Notes: generated by a model from the sequence alone, not told the origin. 64,000 nt of DNA from Thermospira aquatica (GCF_023525255.1 NZ_CP073355.1:248001-312000), one strand, 5' to 3'; counted from the stretch's first letter, positions 1 to 9,800 are shown. Program-made: numbers and translations.

Positions 1-1860
1 TGCCAGGCGAAATGCCGAAGTGGCAATATCAAGATAACTCTGCCATTCACTTTTCCGTAAGGGGAGCCTCTCCCGAAGAGCTGCCTCATCCACCTGGATG
101 ATACGGATATTCTTTTGTTGGAGCTCTTCTATCTCTTCTCGAAGAGCCAGAGCTATCTGGTACGCTACCTCCTTGAGGGAAATATCCTCCCTGCAAAACG
201 ACCAATTGATGATCGTGATCGGCCCGGTAAGAATGGCTTTGACAGGTTTTGTGGTAAGAGACTGCGCATAGGTAATCCACTCTACCGTCATTGAGGAAAC
301 TCGAGTCACATCACCATACAAAAGAGGGGGTTTTGTCGTTCTGGATCCATATGACTGAACCCATCCATTCTTTGTGGTAGTCATGCCTTTCAAAAAAGAG
401 GCAAAATACTCTACCATATCGTTACGTTCGTATTCCCCATGAACGAGAACATCGATGCCGAGTTCCTCCTGGGTTTTGATGCACGAGGCGATCATTTTCT
501 TTATTTCTTGTTTGTAGGTTTCTTCAGAGAGCACGTTTTCCTGAAATCCTTTTCGAAGTTTTCTTAATTCAGGCGTTTGTGGAAAGGATCCTATCGTCGT
601 CGTGGGAAGAGGAGCAAGATTGAGAACCTCCTTCTGCAGAGGGAGCCTTTGTTCGACGGGCAGAGCCCGCTGGAAGTCCTTTTCTGAGAGGGCAGAAAGC
701 TTTTGCAGGCAGAGAGAATCCCTGTCCCTTGCTGTGAGCTTGCTTATCATCTCTCTATTTTTTTGAAAAATGGGATGATCCTGGTAGTGAAGAATATCCC
801 CAAGAAGAGCAAGTTGACGGATCTCTTCTACCTTTTCTAAGGCAAAGCATACCCCATTTTCTATCTCCTCCGGAAAACTTTCTCCCTCTATAGTATACGG
901 CACATGGAGAAGAGAGCATGCCGAGGAGAGAACAATATTCTCCCTGGGAAGATATGAAGCGATCCTGCCAAGAAGCGAAAGAGCCTTTTCATAGTTCGTT
1001 CGCCATACGTTTTTCCCCGCAACTATCCCGCAGAGCAACATCTTTTCCGGAGGGAAACCAAACTTTTCAATAAGAGAGAGATTCTCGCTCCCTTCCACAA
1101 AATCAAGCCCTATTCCCTTCACAGGGAGCTGGACAAGTTCTTCGTAGATATCTCTCACATCCCCAAAGTAGGTTTGAAGAAAGAGACGTTCTCCATACGA
1201 TGAGAGAGACTCATAAAAAGCAAGAAAAAGCTCTTTTTCCCTGTTTGTCATATCAAAAACAAGAGCCGGTTCATCCAGCTGGACATCCCCTGGAATACGT
1301 TTCAAGAGATTATGGTAGGCTTGAAGCAGCTTTTGTTGCCACTCGTGTTCTGGAACATCCTCAATGATACTTAACCGGGCAAACGTATAGGGTCCAGGGA
1401 TCACCCATCGCCTATTTGGATTTTGTTTTACCAGCGTGCTCTTGTACTCAAGAAAGAAAAGATCAGCTTCCCAGGTGGTTTCAGGGGAGATTTTTGGTCT
1501 TACGCAGTGATAGTTTGTGGAAAACCATTTTTTCATTGGCCAGGCTTTGATATCAACACTCTTTTCCTGAAAACCACGGGCAAGAGCAAAGTATTTTCCC
1601 AGATGGGAAAGTGAAGACTTTTGAACCTGATCAGGAAGAACACCAAGTAAAAAACTCGTCTCAAGCATGTGATCGTAGAGAGCAAAATCAATAGGCACGA
1701 AATCAAGATCCTTCATCATACCAAAATGCTGCTGCTGAATATTCTGTGCCTCTTGAAGAATCTCTTCTTCAGAAATCTTTCCAGCCCAAAAAATTTCAAG
1801 GGCTTTTTTCCATTCTCTATTTTTCCCAATACGCGGGAATCCTGTAACCGTAGTCTTCAT
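1..1860 (-). CDS. metE: Cobalamin-independent methionine synthase MetE (3' end cut by window)
   Basis: Transfers the methyl group of 5-methyltetrahydrofolate-polyglutamate to homocysteine, the last step of methionine synthesis, in the cytoplasm. The frame is open from ATG at 1860 down to base 1, giving about 620 residues of the usual 750 or so. It begins MKTTVTGFPRIGKNREWK, the normal MetE N-terminus, and contains TIGSFPQT and a GEYERNDMVEYF segment typical of the catalytic barrel. The zinc-ligand region near the C-terminus lies outside the window. An AGGAGG site precedes the ATG. A cobalamin riboswitch lies upstream, which fits B12-dependent repression of the B12-free enzyme. Confidence 0.95.
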   Translation of the reverse strand, partial: MKTTVTGFPRIGKNREWKKALEIFWAGKISEEEILQEAQNIQQQHFGMMKDLDFVPIDFALYDHMLETSFLLGVLPDQVQKSSLSHLGKYFALARGFQEKSVDIKAWPMKKWFSTNYHCVRPKISPETTWEADLFFLEYKSTLVKQNPNRRWVIPGPYTFARLSIIEDVPEHEWQQKLLQAYHNLLKRIPGDVQLDEPALVFDMTNREKELFLAFYESLSSYGERLFLQTYFGDVRDIYEELVQLPVKGIGLDFVEGSENLSLIEKFGFPPEKMLLCGIVAGKNVWRTNYEKALSLLGRIASYLPRENIVLSSACSLLHVPYTIEGESFPEEIENGVCFALEKVEEIRQLALLGDILHYQDHPIFQKNREMISKLTARDRDSLCLQKLSALSEKDFQRALPVEQRLPLQKEVLNLAPLPTTTIGSFPQTPELRKLRKGFQENVLSEETYKQEIKKMIASCIKTQEELGIDVLVHGEYERNDMVEYFASFLKGMTTTKNGWVQSYGSRTTKPPLLYGDVTRVSSMTVEWITYAQSLTTKPVKAILTGPITIINWSFCREDISLKEVAYQIALALREEIEELQQKNIRIIQVDEAALRERLPLRKSEWQSYLDIATSAFRLA

Positions 1861-1989
1861 AGAACAATCCTCCTTGTGATGAAAAAAAGATGAAAAGACA
1901 CCAACAAAGTTTTAGAACCACGCAAGAAATGAAAATAGAACAATGTTACGAATCAGTTGAAAAGACTCTCATAGCCGAACCCTCCGTTC

Positions 1990-2147
1990 AAAGATTTTCA
2001 GGCAAGTCTCCTGGCTTGGCTTCACCCTACTCTTCGCACCTTCCCGGTTTCCCAGTGGTTTCTTGCGAATTTCGTCCACCTCACAGTAGCGGGGGCTGCA
2101 CCGGATTTCCACCGGATTTCCTTTATTAAGGCAAAAGCCACCTGAAT
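1990..2147 (-). ncRNA. Cobalamin (B12) riboswitch in the metE leader
   Basis: Reading the minus strand, the segment contains the conserved core GCAGCCCCCGCTACTGT (2093-2109), preceded by GGTGGAAATCCGGTG, and the B12 box AAGCCAGGAGACTTGCCT (2000-2017). These are the hallmarks of cobalamin riboswitches. It starts almost at the predicted transcription start and ends about 125 bases before metE. No clear terminator hairpin is visible between it and metE, so control may be translational. Ends are approximate. Confidence 0.93.
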
Positions 2148-2153
2148 AGAGCT

Positions 2154-2182
2154 ATTGTACGAGAAAAAGAAATAAAAATCAA
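2154..2182 (-). promoter_or_regulatory. Sigma-70 promoter of the metE riboswitch transcript
   Basis: On the minus strand TTGATT (2182-2177) is followed after exactly 17 bases by TACAAT (2159-2154). Transcription would begin near 2147, directly at the start of the riboswitch. Confidence 0.7.
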
Positions 2183-2430
2183 ATTTTCGAAAATCATGTC
2201 TTCTCTTCTTGATCACCTTTTTCCATTTCTTAGCCAGGTTGGTATGAAGTGAAACGCCCCTCTTTTCAAAACTCCCGCAGCCCCTTCGCAAGAAAAATGA
2301 TGTTTTCTCATAGTATTTTACCCAAAATGGAGAAACATTGTTTCGTAAACCTATACAAACAAGAATCTTTCTTGCAAAAAGTTTTTTGGAGAATAATAGC
2401 ATGAAATCTTCAATATTCATATATTTTTAC
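2183..2430. other. Gene-free spacer between the metE and ABC-transporter promoters
   Basis: Between two divergent promoters. I see no ORF with a ribosome site, no strong hairpin and no repeat here. The nominal reading frame on the minus strand across this stretch runs into the riboswitch and has no ribosome site. Confidence 0.5.
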
Positions 2431-2459
2431 TTGACAAGATTTTTTTTCTTCAGTATACT
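2431..2459 (+). promoter_or_regulatory. Sigma-70 promoter of the ABC transporter operon
   Basis: TTGACA (2431-2436), a 17-base spacer, then TATACT (2454-2459), close to the full consensus. Expected start is near 2466, so the ATG at 2497 is the natural start of the first gene. Confidence 0.85.
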
Positions 2460-2496
2460 ATAAGTGTATTACTTTTATAGAACAGTAGGAAAGTTT

Positions 2497-3339
2497 ATGA
2501 TCTGTCTGGAAAACGTCCGTTACTATCTTCCAAAGCAAAATTTTTTACTTCAAGATGTTTCATTACAGCTTGAGCCAGGTCACGTCTATGGTTTGTTAGG
2601 ACACAACGGAGCAGGAAAAACAACCCTGCTCAGATTAATGGCAGGTCTTATTCGCCGTTTTGATGGCAAAGCCACCGTAGATGGTGTGGATATCCGGCAA
2701 AGGCCGGTCAATTATCTTCAACGTCTTTCATTTGTTGCAGAAAAACCCTACACTCCCCCCTTAAAAATCTATGAATTTCTCGATCTTTACGCCCCTCTCT
2801 ATCCATCTTTCGATGTAAAACTTTTTCATACATTGGCCAAAACAATGGATCTCAATCCTTATGAATATTTAGGCAAGCTATCGTTTGGGTATTTGAAGCG
2901 CTTCTATCTCGCGTTTTCCCTGGCAACGCAAGCGGAATACCTTTTCTGGGATGAGCCAACAAACGGTCTTGATATCACTACCAAACATATTCTCAGAAAA
3001 CACATAGCGTCGCAAGTAAAAGAACATCAAACAATGGTCATAGCAACCCACCACATCGAAGAAGTAGAGCCCCTTCTCGATGCGATAGTTATCCTGCATT
3101 ATGGGGAGGTGATTTTTTCTGCCTCTTTAGAAGAATGCGAAAGGCTTTTTAGCTATAAAGTCACCAATGATGAATCTCTCGTCAAAAAAGCCCTCTATGC
3201 TGAAGCTACCCCAATGGGATATCAGGTGCTTCTGAAACGAGAAGACGATGAGGAAACGAGAATTCCTCTCTCTTTTTTATTTGAGGCAAGTATACGACAG
3301 GTAGGACTTTTTCGAGAGTTAGGGAGAAGATCACAATGA
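2497..3339 (+). CDS. ABC transporter ATP-binding protein
   Basis: Nucleotide-binding subunit of about 280 residues. Walker A GHNGAGKT lies at about residues 35-42, a degenerate signature LSFGYLKR at 128-135 and Walker B YLFWDEPTNGLD at 148-159, followed by a TTHH-like switch (ATHHIEEVE). The start at 2497 is preferred over an upstream GTG at 2464 because it follows AGGAAAG and because the promoter puts the transcript start near 2466. The stop overlaps the next start as ATGA, so it is coupled to the permease gene. The family resembles YtrB/CcmA-type exporters; substrate unknown. Confidence 0.9.
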   Translation: MICLENVRYYLPKQNFLLQDVSLQLEPGHVYGLLGHNGAGKTTLLRLMAGLIRRFDGKATVDGVDIRQRPVNYLQRLSFVAEKPYTPPLKIYEFLDLYAPLYPSFDVKLFHTLAKTMDLNPYEYLGKLSFGYLKRFYLAFSLATQAEYLFWDEPTNGLDITTKHILRKHIASQVKEHQTMVIATHHIEEVEPLLDAIVILHYGEVIFSASLEECERLFSYKVTNDESLVKKALYAEATPMGYQVLLKREDDEETRIPLSFLFEASIRQVGLFRELGRRSQ

Positions 3340-4121
3340 ATCTCAAACGAGTATGGCGTCTGTTTGTCATAGATTTTCGGCTTCTTTATAAACGGTTTCT
3401 CTGGATGCTTCTGTTGATAGCTTTAGTCTTTCTGGTGATGTCTTTTATCCTTGGATGGCTCCGTTATATACAAATTTTACCTCAAGAAATGCAACAAACA
3501 TTTCATCTTGGCGGGGATATGCTACTTTTTGGCTTTCTCTGGTGTTTATTGTCTTCTTTCTCTTTTTGGGACTTGCACAACCAACCAGAAGGGTTTTATC
3601 TTTTGCTGCCTGCTAGCCAAAACGAAAAGTTTCTCAGCAAAATATTAGGCTCTTTGATAATCTATCCCTTTCTTGCTTTTGGAACACTTTTTGTGTACTC
3701 TCTTTTCATCATGCTTCTCATTTACTATCTCACAGGATCTTTGATACCGGTTTTTCTGCCCTTTTATGGATGGATTTGGAAATGGTACCTCTTTTTTCTT
3801 GTTCTTCAGGCTTGGTTTTTCTGGGGCTCAGCGGTTTTTCCTCATCTTCCCTTTGTGAAAACAGCTTTCCTCATCTTTGGAGCATCGATCTTGATATCCC
3901 TTCTCTCTACCCCCATTTTTCAGCTTCTCTTTGGTACGGTGGTTTCGTGGAATGGCATTGTCCTTTACTCTACTCAGGGTATTGTCCCCCCGTCATTAGC
4001 CAAAAGTATCTTCTGGCTACTCCTTATGATTGGGAAGATAGGGTTCTATATATCGGGCTTTTTAGGTTACTGGCTTGCCTACCGTTCATTTTGTAAACAT
4101 GAGGTCTCCTATGGAGTTTGA
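3336..4121 (+). CDS. ABC transporter permease-like membrane protein
   Basis: About 261 residues with roughly six strongly hydrophobic segments and a charged N-terminus (MNLKRVWRLF), as expected for an ABC-2-like membrane subunit. It overlaps the ATPase gene by four bases and the GntR gene by eleven, so the three are one operon. No conserved motif identifies a substrate. Assignment as partner of the ATPase rests on topology and coupling. Confidence 0.75.
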   Translation: MNLKRVWRLFVIDFRLLYKRFLWMLLLIALVFLVMSFILGWLRYIQILPQEMQQTFHLGGDMLLFGFLWCLLSSFSFWDLHNQPEGFYLLLPASQNEKFLSKILGSLIIYPFLAFGTLFVYSLFIMLLIYYLTGSLIPVFLPFYGWIWKWYLFFLVLQAWFFWGSAVFPHLPFVKTAFLIFGASILISLLSTPIFQLLFGTVVSWNGIVLYSTQGIVPPSLAKSIFWLLLMIGKIGFYISGFLGYWLAYRSFCKHEVSYGV

Positions 4122-4503
4122 TTCCGGACAACCAATCTACCTTCAGATAGCTGATTTGGTATGTGATTCGATTTTGCGTGGTGTCTGGAAACCTGGAGAA
4201 CGAATTCCTTCCATCCGGGACATGGCATCCCAAATATCGGTAAACCCCAATACAGTGGTAAAAGCGTACAATTACCTGGAAAGTCAGAAAATCATCCTCA
4301 ACCAGCGAGGTATTGGTTTTTTCGTCTCAGATCAGGGATATGCTCATGTGCTCCGTCTCAAACAGGAGCTCTTCATCTCAAAAGAATGCCCTCGATTCTT
4401 CCGTCAGATGAATCTCGTAGGCATTTCGTGGGAAAATCTCCAAAAACTCTACGAAGAGTTTCAACAAAACGAAAAGGAGACAGAGAGAAAGTCTATCTCT
4501 TGA
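4111..4503 (+). CDS. GntR-family (YtrA-like) transcriptional regulator
   Basis: A 130-residue protein with an N-terminal winged helix: QPIYLQIADLVCDSILRG, then KPGERIPSIRDMA and NPNTVVKAYNYLE, the classic GntR DNA-binding pattern. The short C-terminal tail is that of the YtrA subfamily, which commonly regulates linked ABC transporter operons. The ATG at 4111 has GAGG seven bases upstream; an in-frame ATG at 4099 is a less likely start. The 3' end overlaps the convergent hprK by 11 bases. Probably autoregulates this operon (inference). Confidence 0.9.
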   Translation: MEFDSGQPIYLQIADLVCDSILRGVWKPGERIPSIRDMASQISVNPNTVVKAYNYLESQKIILNQRGIGFFVSDQGYAHVLRLKQELFISKECPRFFRQMNLVGISWENLQKLYEEFQQNEKETERKSIS

Positions 4504-5458
4504 GTAATCCCAGAAGCTTTTGATCGAGTTCTTCGGCGGAGTTTCTTCCAAGCCGACGCATAATCTCCCGATACGCAGCAAGTTCAATCAAAAGTGGCAA
4601 GTTGCGACCATTGGAAACAGGAATAGTACGTTTAGGAATCTCCACATCAAGAATACGTTCAAATCGTTCATCAATACCCAACCTATCGTACTGATAACGT
4701 GTATCCCATTCGTGTAACTCAACGATAAGTCCAATGCTTTCACTTTTCTGGATCCGTCCTTCCCCATAATACTGTGAAATATTGATAATCCCCACACCTC
4801 GAATCTCAAGAAAAGCACCAAGATGAATAGTAGGTTCCCCTACAAGATCATACCCCTCAATTTTACTGAGACGACGAATCTTCACCAGATCATCAGCAAT
4901 AAACTTATGCCCACGATCAACAAGTCCCAGCGTAACCTCACTCTTCCCAATGCCACTCTTGCCAATGATGAGAACACCTATACCATACACTGAGACAAGG
5001 TTTCCATGAATATTGACACTGGGAGCAAAATAATCGGTAAGAAATCGCGTCACAAAAGGAATAAACTGCTTGGTGGGAAGTTTTGTACGTAACAGTGGTA
5101 CCTGATAACGCTCACACATTGTTACCAAAGATTGTGGTGGTTCCTGTCCATGGGTAACGACAACCGCCGGCACCTTGTAGTGAAAGAGTTTTTCGAGATT
5201 CGTGAGGTCTTTTTGCACTTCGAGCTTTTTGATGTAGGCAATCTCCCCCCTGCCCATAATGAGAACACGTTCCCCCTGAAAACACTCAAAAAATCCGGCC
5301 AGGGGAAGCCCCGGCCGGTCAATTTCTTCACTCGTAATGGTTTGCTGCAATGTTTCCCGCGAAGAGAGAAGTTCAAGCCCCAGAGCAAGATTTTGTTCTT
5401 CGTTGATTTTGAGAAGCTCTTCAACCGTGAGTACCCGGGAAACAGGCTGACTTTCCAT
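4493..5458 (-). CDS. hprK: HPr kinase/phosphorylase
   Basis: Phosphorylates and dephosphorylates a regulatory serine on HPr, linking sugar status to gene control. The 321-residue protein has the usual two-part layout: a variable N-terminal domain, then NIHGNL (conserved His at 151), the P-loop GKSGIGKS at 166-173 and the HprK signature LEIRGVGIIN at 217-226. It is the last gene of a minus-strand operon behind fliA and a truncated HPF gene, with four bases between the HPF stop and its ATG. No HPr gene or PTS gene is in the window. Confidence 0.96.
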   Translation of the reverse strand: MESQPVSRVLTVEELLKINEEQNLALGLELLSSRETLQQTITSEEIDRPGLPLAGFFECFQGERVLIMGRGEIAYIKKLEVQKDLTNLEKLFHYKVPAVVVTHGQEPPQSLVTMCERYQVPLLRTKLPTKQFIPFVTRFLTDYFAPSVNIHGNLVSVYGIGVLIIGKSGIGKSEVTLGLVDRGHKFIADDLVKIRRLSKIEGYDLVGEPTIHLGAFLEIRGVGIINISQYYGEGRIQKSESIGLIVELHEWDTRYQYDRLGIDERFERILDVEIPKRTIPVSNGRNLPLLIELAAYREIMRRLGRNSAEELDQKLLGLLKR

Positions 5459-5462
5459 GTCT

Positions 5463-5603
5463 TTACTCTGCGGGAATCTCTTTGTGATTGGAACGATGGT
5501 GTTCCTTCATTTTTTTATCTTTGAATTTCTTGATTTCTTTTTCAATTTTGTCAGTAACACTATCACAAGCCGCTTCCCACGTTGGTTGAGTATCCATAAC
5601 CAT
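5463..5603 (-). CDS. Truncated ribosome hibernation promoting factor (C-terminal part only)
   Basis: A 46-residue frame with its own AGGAGG site, beginning MVMDTQPTWEAACDSV and ending HKEIPAE. The segment TWEAACDSVTDKIEKEIKK followed by FKDKKMKEHH resembles the last helix of short HPF/YfiA proteins (DMYAAIDGLIDKLARQLNK, then KDK). The beta-sheet half that carries most ribosome contacts is absent, and the stop of fliA lies only 24 bases upstream. In other spirochaetes an hpf gene often precedes hprK, so a deletion that kept the C-terminus is likely. Whether it is translated or useful is unknown. Confidence 0.7.
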   Translation of the reverse strand: MVMDTQPTWEAACDSVTDKIEKEIKKFKDKKMKEHHRSNHKEIPAE

Positions 5604-5627
5604 AATTGTCCTCCTTTTGTTTTAAGC

Positions 5628-6431
5628 TTATTTTGAAGAAAAGCCCTCTTTTATCTGGGAAAGTCTACTTCGCAGGATATGAATAGCTTTCGTATGGAGC
5701 TGGGATACACGGGATTCGGTAACATTGAGAATGGTCCCTATCTCTTTGAGAGTGAGTCCCTCATAGTAATAGAGAATCAACACCTGCTGTTCTCGTTCTG
5801 GAAGCTCCATAAGTGCTTTAGCAATCATTTTTTTGATTTCTTGTTTTTCAGCAACCACATCCGGATTGTAGGCATCAGAACTTTCGAGGGTTTCCTCGAT
5901 AGAAGTCGGAGAACTTTCCGTACCGTCATTGATGTACCAGCTTTCATCCATGGAAACAAGATTATTACCGCTTACACGCAGAAGAAGGGCATGAAAATCC
6001 TCAAGTGGCATATCCATGGCTTCTGCTATCTCTTCATCAGTTGGAGGTCTGCCTAGTTTACCTTCAAGTTCTGTAATAGCCCTTTCAATTTCTTTGGATT
6101 TTTGTCGAACCGAACGGGGAAGCCAATCAATCGCTCGAAGTTGATCAAAAATAGCCCCTCGAATACGGGTAACTGCATACGTCTTGAACTTAATCTCACG
6201 AGAGGGATCAAATTTATCAATAGCATCAATAAGCCCAAGAATACCATAACTCACGAGATCATTATATTCCACAGAACTAGGCACATTCATAGCAACACGA
6301 CCCGCAACATACTTCACAAGAGGTGCATATTTCTCGATGAAATAATTACGTATCAGCTCATCATGGGTTTGAATGTATTGTTCCCATAACTCTTCTTCTG
6401 AAAGGTTATCGAACTGTTCGTATCCCTTCAT
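5628..6431 (-). CDS. fliA: RNA polymerase sigma factor FliA/WhiG (sigma-28)
   Basis: Directs RNA polymerase to motility promoters. The 267-residue protein has region 2 (YAPLVKYVAGRVA, DLVSYGILGLIDAIDKFD, KTYAVTRIRGAIFDQLR), region 3 (WLPRSVRQKSKEIERA) and a region 4 helix-turn-helix (LTLKEIGTILNVTESRVSQL), the FliA/WhiG arrangement. It leads the operon fliA, truncated hpf, hprK. A 12-bp perfect palindrome overlaps its ribosome site region. A matching sigma-28 promoter is found elsewhere in the window (37249-37275). Confidence 0.96.
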   Translation of the reverse strand: MKGYEQFDNLSEEELWEQYIQTHDELIRNYFIEKYAPLVKYVAGRVAMNVPSSVEYNDLVSYGILGLIDAIDKFDPSREIKFKTYAVTRIRGAIFDQLRAIDWLPRSVRQKSKEIERAITELEGKLGRPPTDEEIAEAMDMPLEDFHALLLRVSGNNLVSMDESWYINDGTESSPTSIEETLESSDAYNPDVVAEKQEIKKMIAKALMELPEREQQVLILYYYEGLTLKEIGTILNVTESRVSQLHTKAIHILRSRLSQIKEGFSSK

Positions 6432-6432
6432 C

Positions 6433-6444
6433 GATAGCGCTATC
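6433..6444. promoter_or_regulatory. Perfect 12-bp palindrome at the fliA translation start
   Basis: GATAGCGCTATC is its own reverse complement and ends two bases before the fliA ATG, between the GAGG site and the start codon. It could be a protein site or an RNA element affecting initiation; neither is shown. Confidence 0.5.
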
Positions 6445-6813
6445 CTCTTTACTCAAAATTTTGCCGGTCTTTCCTGCCTTTAATTATAAGGGTTTTCTTT
6501 CTTTTTTACAAGTATTTTTCTAAAAAAAAGTTTAATTTTTTCTATCTCTGAAGAAAAGTTAAAAACGAAAAGAATTTTCCATAAAAACATGAAAGACACC
6601 TCTCAAACCCAATGTGTTTCTTAAACTCCCAAAAAAGTTAAAAAACTTATTGACACAACAGTAAGAGCATTTTTATCCTCTTTATCTCCCAACATACAAG
6701 TCATTCTGAGTACTAAAAAACGAGAAATGACAATTTGGCTTGATAAACAGGGATTGCTTGTTTTTTCCTCCCTTTGCCTGGTCTTTCGTACTCCTTGAGA
6801 GATTTTCACAACA
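6445..6813. other. Gene-free divergent region between fliA and the OmpA-like gene
   Basis: Holds the fliA promoter at 6483-6511 and a possible second rightward promoter, TTGACA at 6650-6655 with TATCCT at 6674-6679 (18-base spacer). The rest is A+T-rich, with no credible ORF or RNA gene that I can recognise. Confidence 0.5.
6483..6511 (-). promoter_or_regulatory. Sigma-70 promoter of the fliA-hprK operon
   Basis: On the minus strand TTGTAA (6511-6506), 17 bases, then TATAAT (6488-6483). The fliA ATG follows about 45 bases after the expected start. Confidence 0.75.
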
Positions 6814-6842
6814 TTGCGAATTTTTTCCTCCCTCGCTATAAT
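6814..6842 (+). promoter_or_regulatory. Sigma-70 promoter of the large OmpA-like gene
   Basis: TTGCGA (6814-6819), 17-base spacer, TATAAT (6837-6842). The expected start near 6849 leaves a very short leader that is mostly the GAGGAGG ribosome site (6851-6857). Confidence 0.75.
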
Positions 6843-6863
6843 AAAAAAACGAGGAGGAGAATA

Positions 6864-9800
6864 ATGAGATTTTTTATACGTGTTTTTTTTCTTGTGATAC
6901 TCCATGGTGGAGTCTTTGCACTTCCTGCAGGAAGTGAGAAGAGTTTCTCCGGACTTGGGGTAGATGGACAAGCCATAGGATTTACGGGGATAAGTGCTGA
7001 TAGCTTCTCTTGCTGGGCAAACCCAGCCCTCTACGACATCACCCGTCTCCAAACAGGGGGCAGCATCGAGGGAATGGCGGAAAACCTGGTGTATCGTTTT
7101 TTTGGAGGAGTGCCCACCCCTCTGGGACAAATTGGAGCAAGACTCTCGTATGATAAAACCCTTCACAATCTTCTCCAGTTTGAACTCCTCTGGAGTCGGA
7201 CCATTTCCCGATGGTTTTCTCTCGGCATCAAACTCAATACCGGCATGATGTTGGGACAGGGATTTTTCTCTCTCGATATCGGAGCGGTGCAACGAGGGGG
7301 GGAGGGCTCAGGCATAGGTTTTTATAACTGGGACTACGCCCTTGTTCTCAAAAACATAGGAAGCTCTGTTTCTCTTTTCCAGGATATTCCCTGGAAACCC
7401 TTTATGGTAAGTGTCGGGGGTGGATTTTCACCTCTTCGTTTCGGATGGTACAATCTACGACTTCAGAGTGATGTATCCCTGTCTTTTTCTCCCTTTTTTA
7501 CCCTCGTGGGTATGGGTATGAAACATACCTTCTGGGATGCCTTTTCTCTCTCGGCTGGCTACCAACTTCCGCTGGGAACAGTGGTTCCGTTTTCTCCCAC
7601 AACGAGCGCCGGGATAGGACTTGTGGGAGGAGTGGCTCTCGATAAAGAGAAGACCAATCTTATCATGCGTTTTGGGAAAACCCCCTCAGCTTCGTATACC
7701 GAGGTAGCCCTGTGGTACAGCATCCAGATGAATCCCGCTCTCTCTCATAACCTGATGGTCAATGTATCGTGGGGACAGTACGACGACAAACCACCGGTAA
7801 TCTCTTCCCTCCCTGTAGTTTTCTTCTCCCCCAATCTTGATGGGATCAAAGATGAAGCCATTTTTCCTCTTCCTATCGTCGATAATGATAAACTCTCCGG
7901 TTGGGAGGTGGAAATTGTGGACAGTACCGGCAAAGTTGTCCGACGTTTCGAAAGCTGGCAATCCCTCGAAACAAAAACTCTCTCCTTGAAAAACATTGTT
8001 AAAAGAATTATCACCCCTGACCGAGGAATAGAAATCCCGCCAAGCATCAAGTGGGATGGAAGAAATGACAAAGGAGAAAAACTGCCTGATGGAACCTATC
8101 GCTACCGTATACGTGCCCGTGACATCACAGGAAATGAAACGGCTTCTTCGTGGCAAAGTGTCGTCCTTGATACAGAAAAGCGGGATTTTCACCTTGAAAC
8201 CTCGAGTACGGTCTTCTCTCCCAACGGGGATGGAAACCTCGAAACCATAGAGATTTCTTTCAAAAATGTTCAGTCACTCCCTCAGGATAGACTTGTTTTT
8301 GTCGTAGAGGATGCAAGTGGAAAAGAGGTATCCCGAACCGTGTGGACAAATGAAGATGGTCTTCCACCGATGATTGTCTGGAAAGGCGAGGCAAATGGGA
8401 ATCTTCTTCCCGAGGGCGTGTATCGTCTTGTCCTTCGTCTTGAAAGCGATGCCGGCAACACTATGGAGACCAATACCTCTGTACAACTGGTGAGAACAAT
8501 GGAAACCGCATCTCTTGTTCTCTCTAAAAATGCCTTCTCTGCTCGTAAAGAAGAGGTGGTGACCATAACCCCGCAGGTAAGTAGTACCAATCTCCTAAAA
8601 AAATGGCTCCTGACCATTCAGAACGAAAAGGACCAAGTGGTCAGAGAAATAGGAGGAAGCTCCCCTCTCCCCTCTTTACTTCCGTGGGATGGCCGAGATA
8701 ATCAGGGAACTATCGTTTCTGATGGTATCTACACAGCCACCCTTCAGCTTTTCTACGAAAGCGGCAACCAGCCCAAAAGTTCTGCTCTTCCTATCACCAT
8801 CGATAACACTTCCCCTGTTGTCAATGTCAAACTTCCGTATACGATATTTTCACCCCTCCCTGATTCAAAACAGCGAACGCTTCCTATCAGCCTTGATATC
8901 AAGGCAGCCTCCAACGATATCCTCACGCTTACGATTGTGGATGAAACAGGGAGTCCCGTGTTCTACGAACAAAAGCCAGCTGAAGAGTGGGAAAAAAGCA
9001 TCGAATGGACGGGTTTAAATCCAAAACTTGAGCCCCTCCCCGAAGGCCGTTATGCGTTGGTAGTAGAAGCAGAGGATGCCGTAGGGAACCGTTTTCAGAC
9101 GAATATCTCTCCGATTGTTCTTCGAACAGGGCGAGAGCGTCTCTCAGTAAGCACAGCCTCTGCCTTTGTTTCCCCTAGACTCACCCCAACCGCTCGCTTT
9201 ACCCTGGAAGGAAACCCTCAGGGCATCAAAAATCTTGAATTCGTTATCCGTGACGAGAGTAACCGGGAAAGGTATCGTCTCTTCACAAATATTTGGCTTT
9301 CCATTATTGATGTTCCTCTGAATAATCTTCCCGATAATTACTACACTTATCAGGCAAAAGCCCTCTACGAGGATGGCCAGAATCCTCAAAGCCCTGAAAG
9401 GCGACTGGAGATTGATAGCATTCCGCCAAAACTCGGTGCCTCGGTGGATATCCCTGCCTTTTCCCCCAACAACGACGGCCGAAGGGATAGTTTGGTCGTC
9501 AGATTTAGCCCGGAGGGGAGATCAAACGATGTTTTTTCGATGGCTATCTACAACGAAAAAGGAGAAATCGTCCGCTCTACCGAGTGGCGCGGGCCTGTGC
9601 AGAGAGAGTTTCTCTGGAATGGAAAAGATAACACCGGTAAAGAGCTTTCTGAGGGAACGTACCATCTCAGCTTCACCAGCCGGGATAACGCATCGAACGT
9701 AACCAGAGAATGGATCTCCAACGTCTACCTTGCAAAAACGTATCCCGAACTTTCGTTTGAGGTAAATGACATCGCTATCGTTCCCGGAAAACGTCCGCTC

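Noticed and set aside
2022-2420. 132-codon frame on the minus strand upstream of metE
   Set aside because: Runs through the metE promoter and the cobalamin aptamer and has no ribosome site.
2464-2496. GTG start at 2464 for the ABC ATPase
   Set aside because: It would lie at or before the predicted transcript start; the ATG at 2497 has a ribosome site and fits the family N-terminus.
6650-6679. TTGACA-18-TATCCT as main promoter of the OmpA-like gene
   Set aside because: The box pair at 6814-6842 is a better match and much closer to the ATG; the upstream pair may still be a second promoter.
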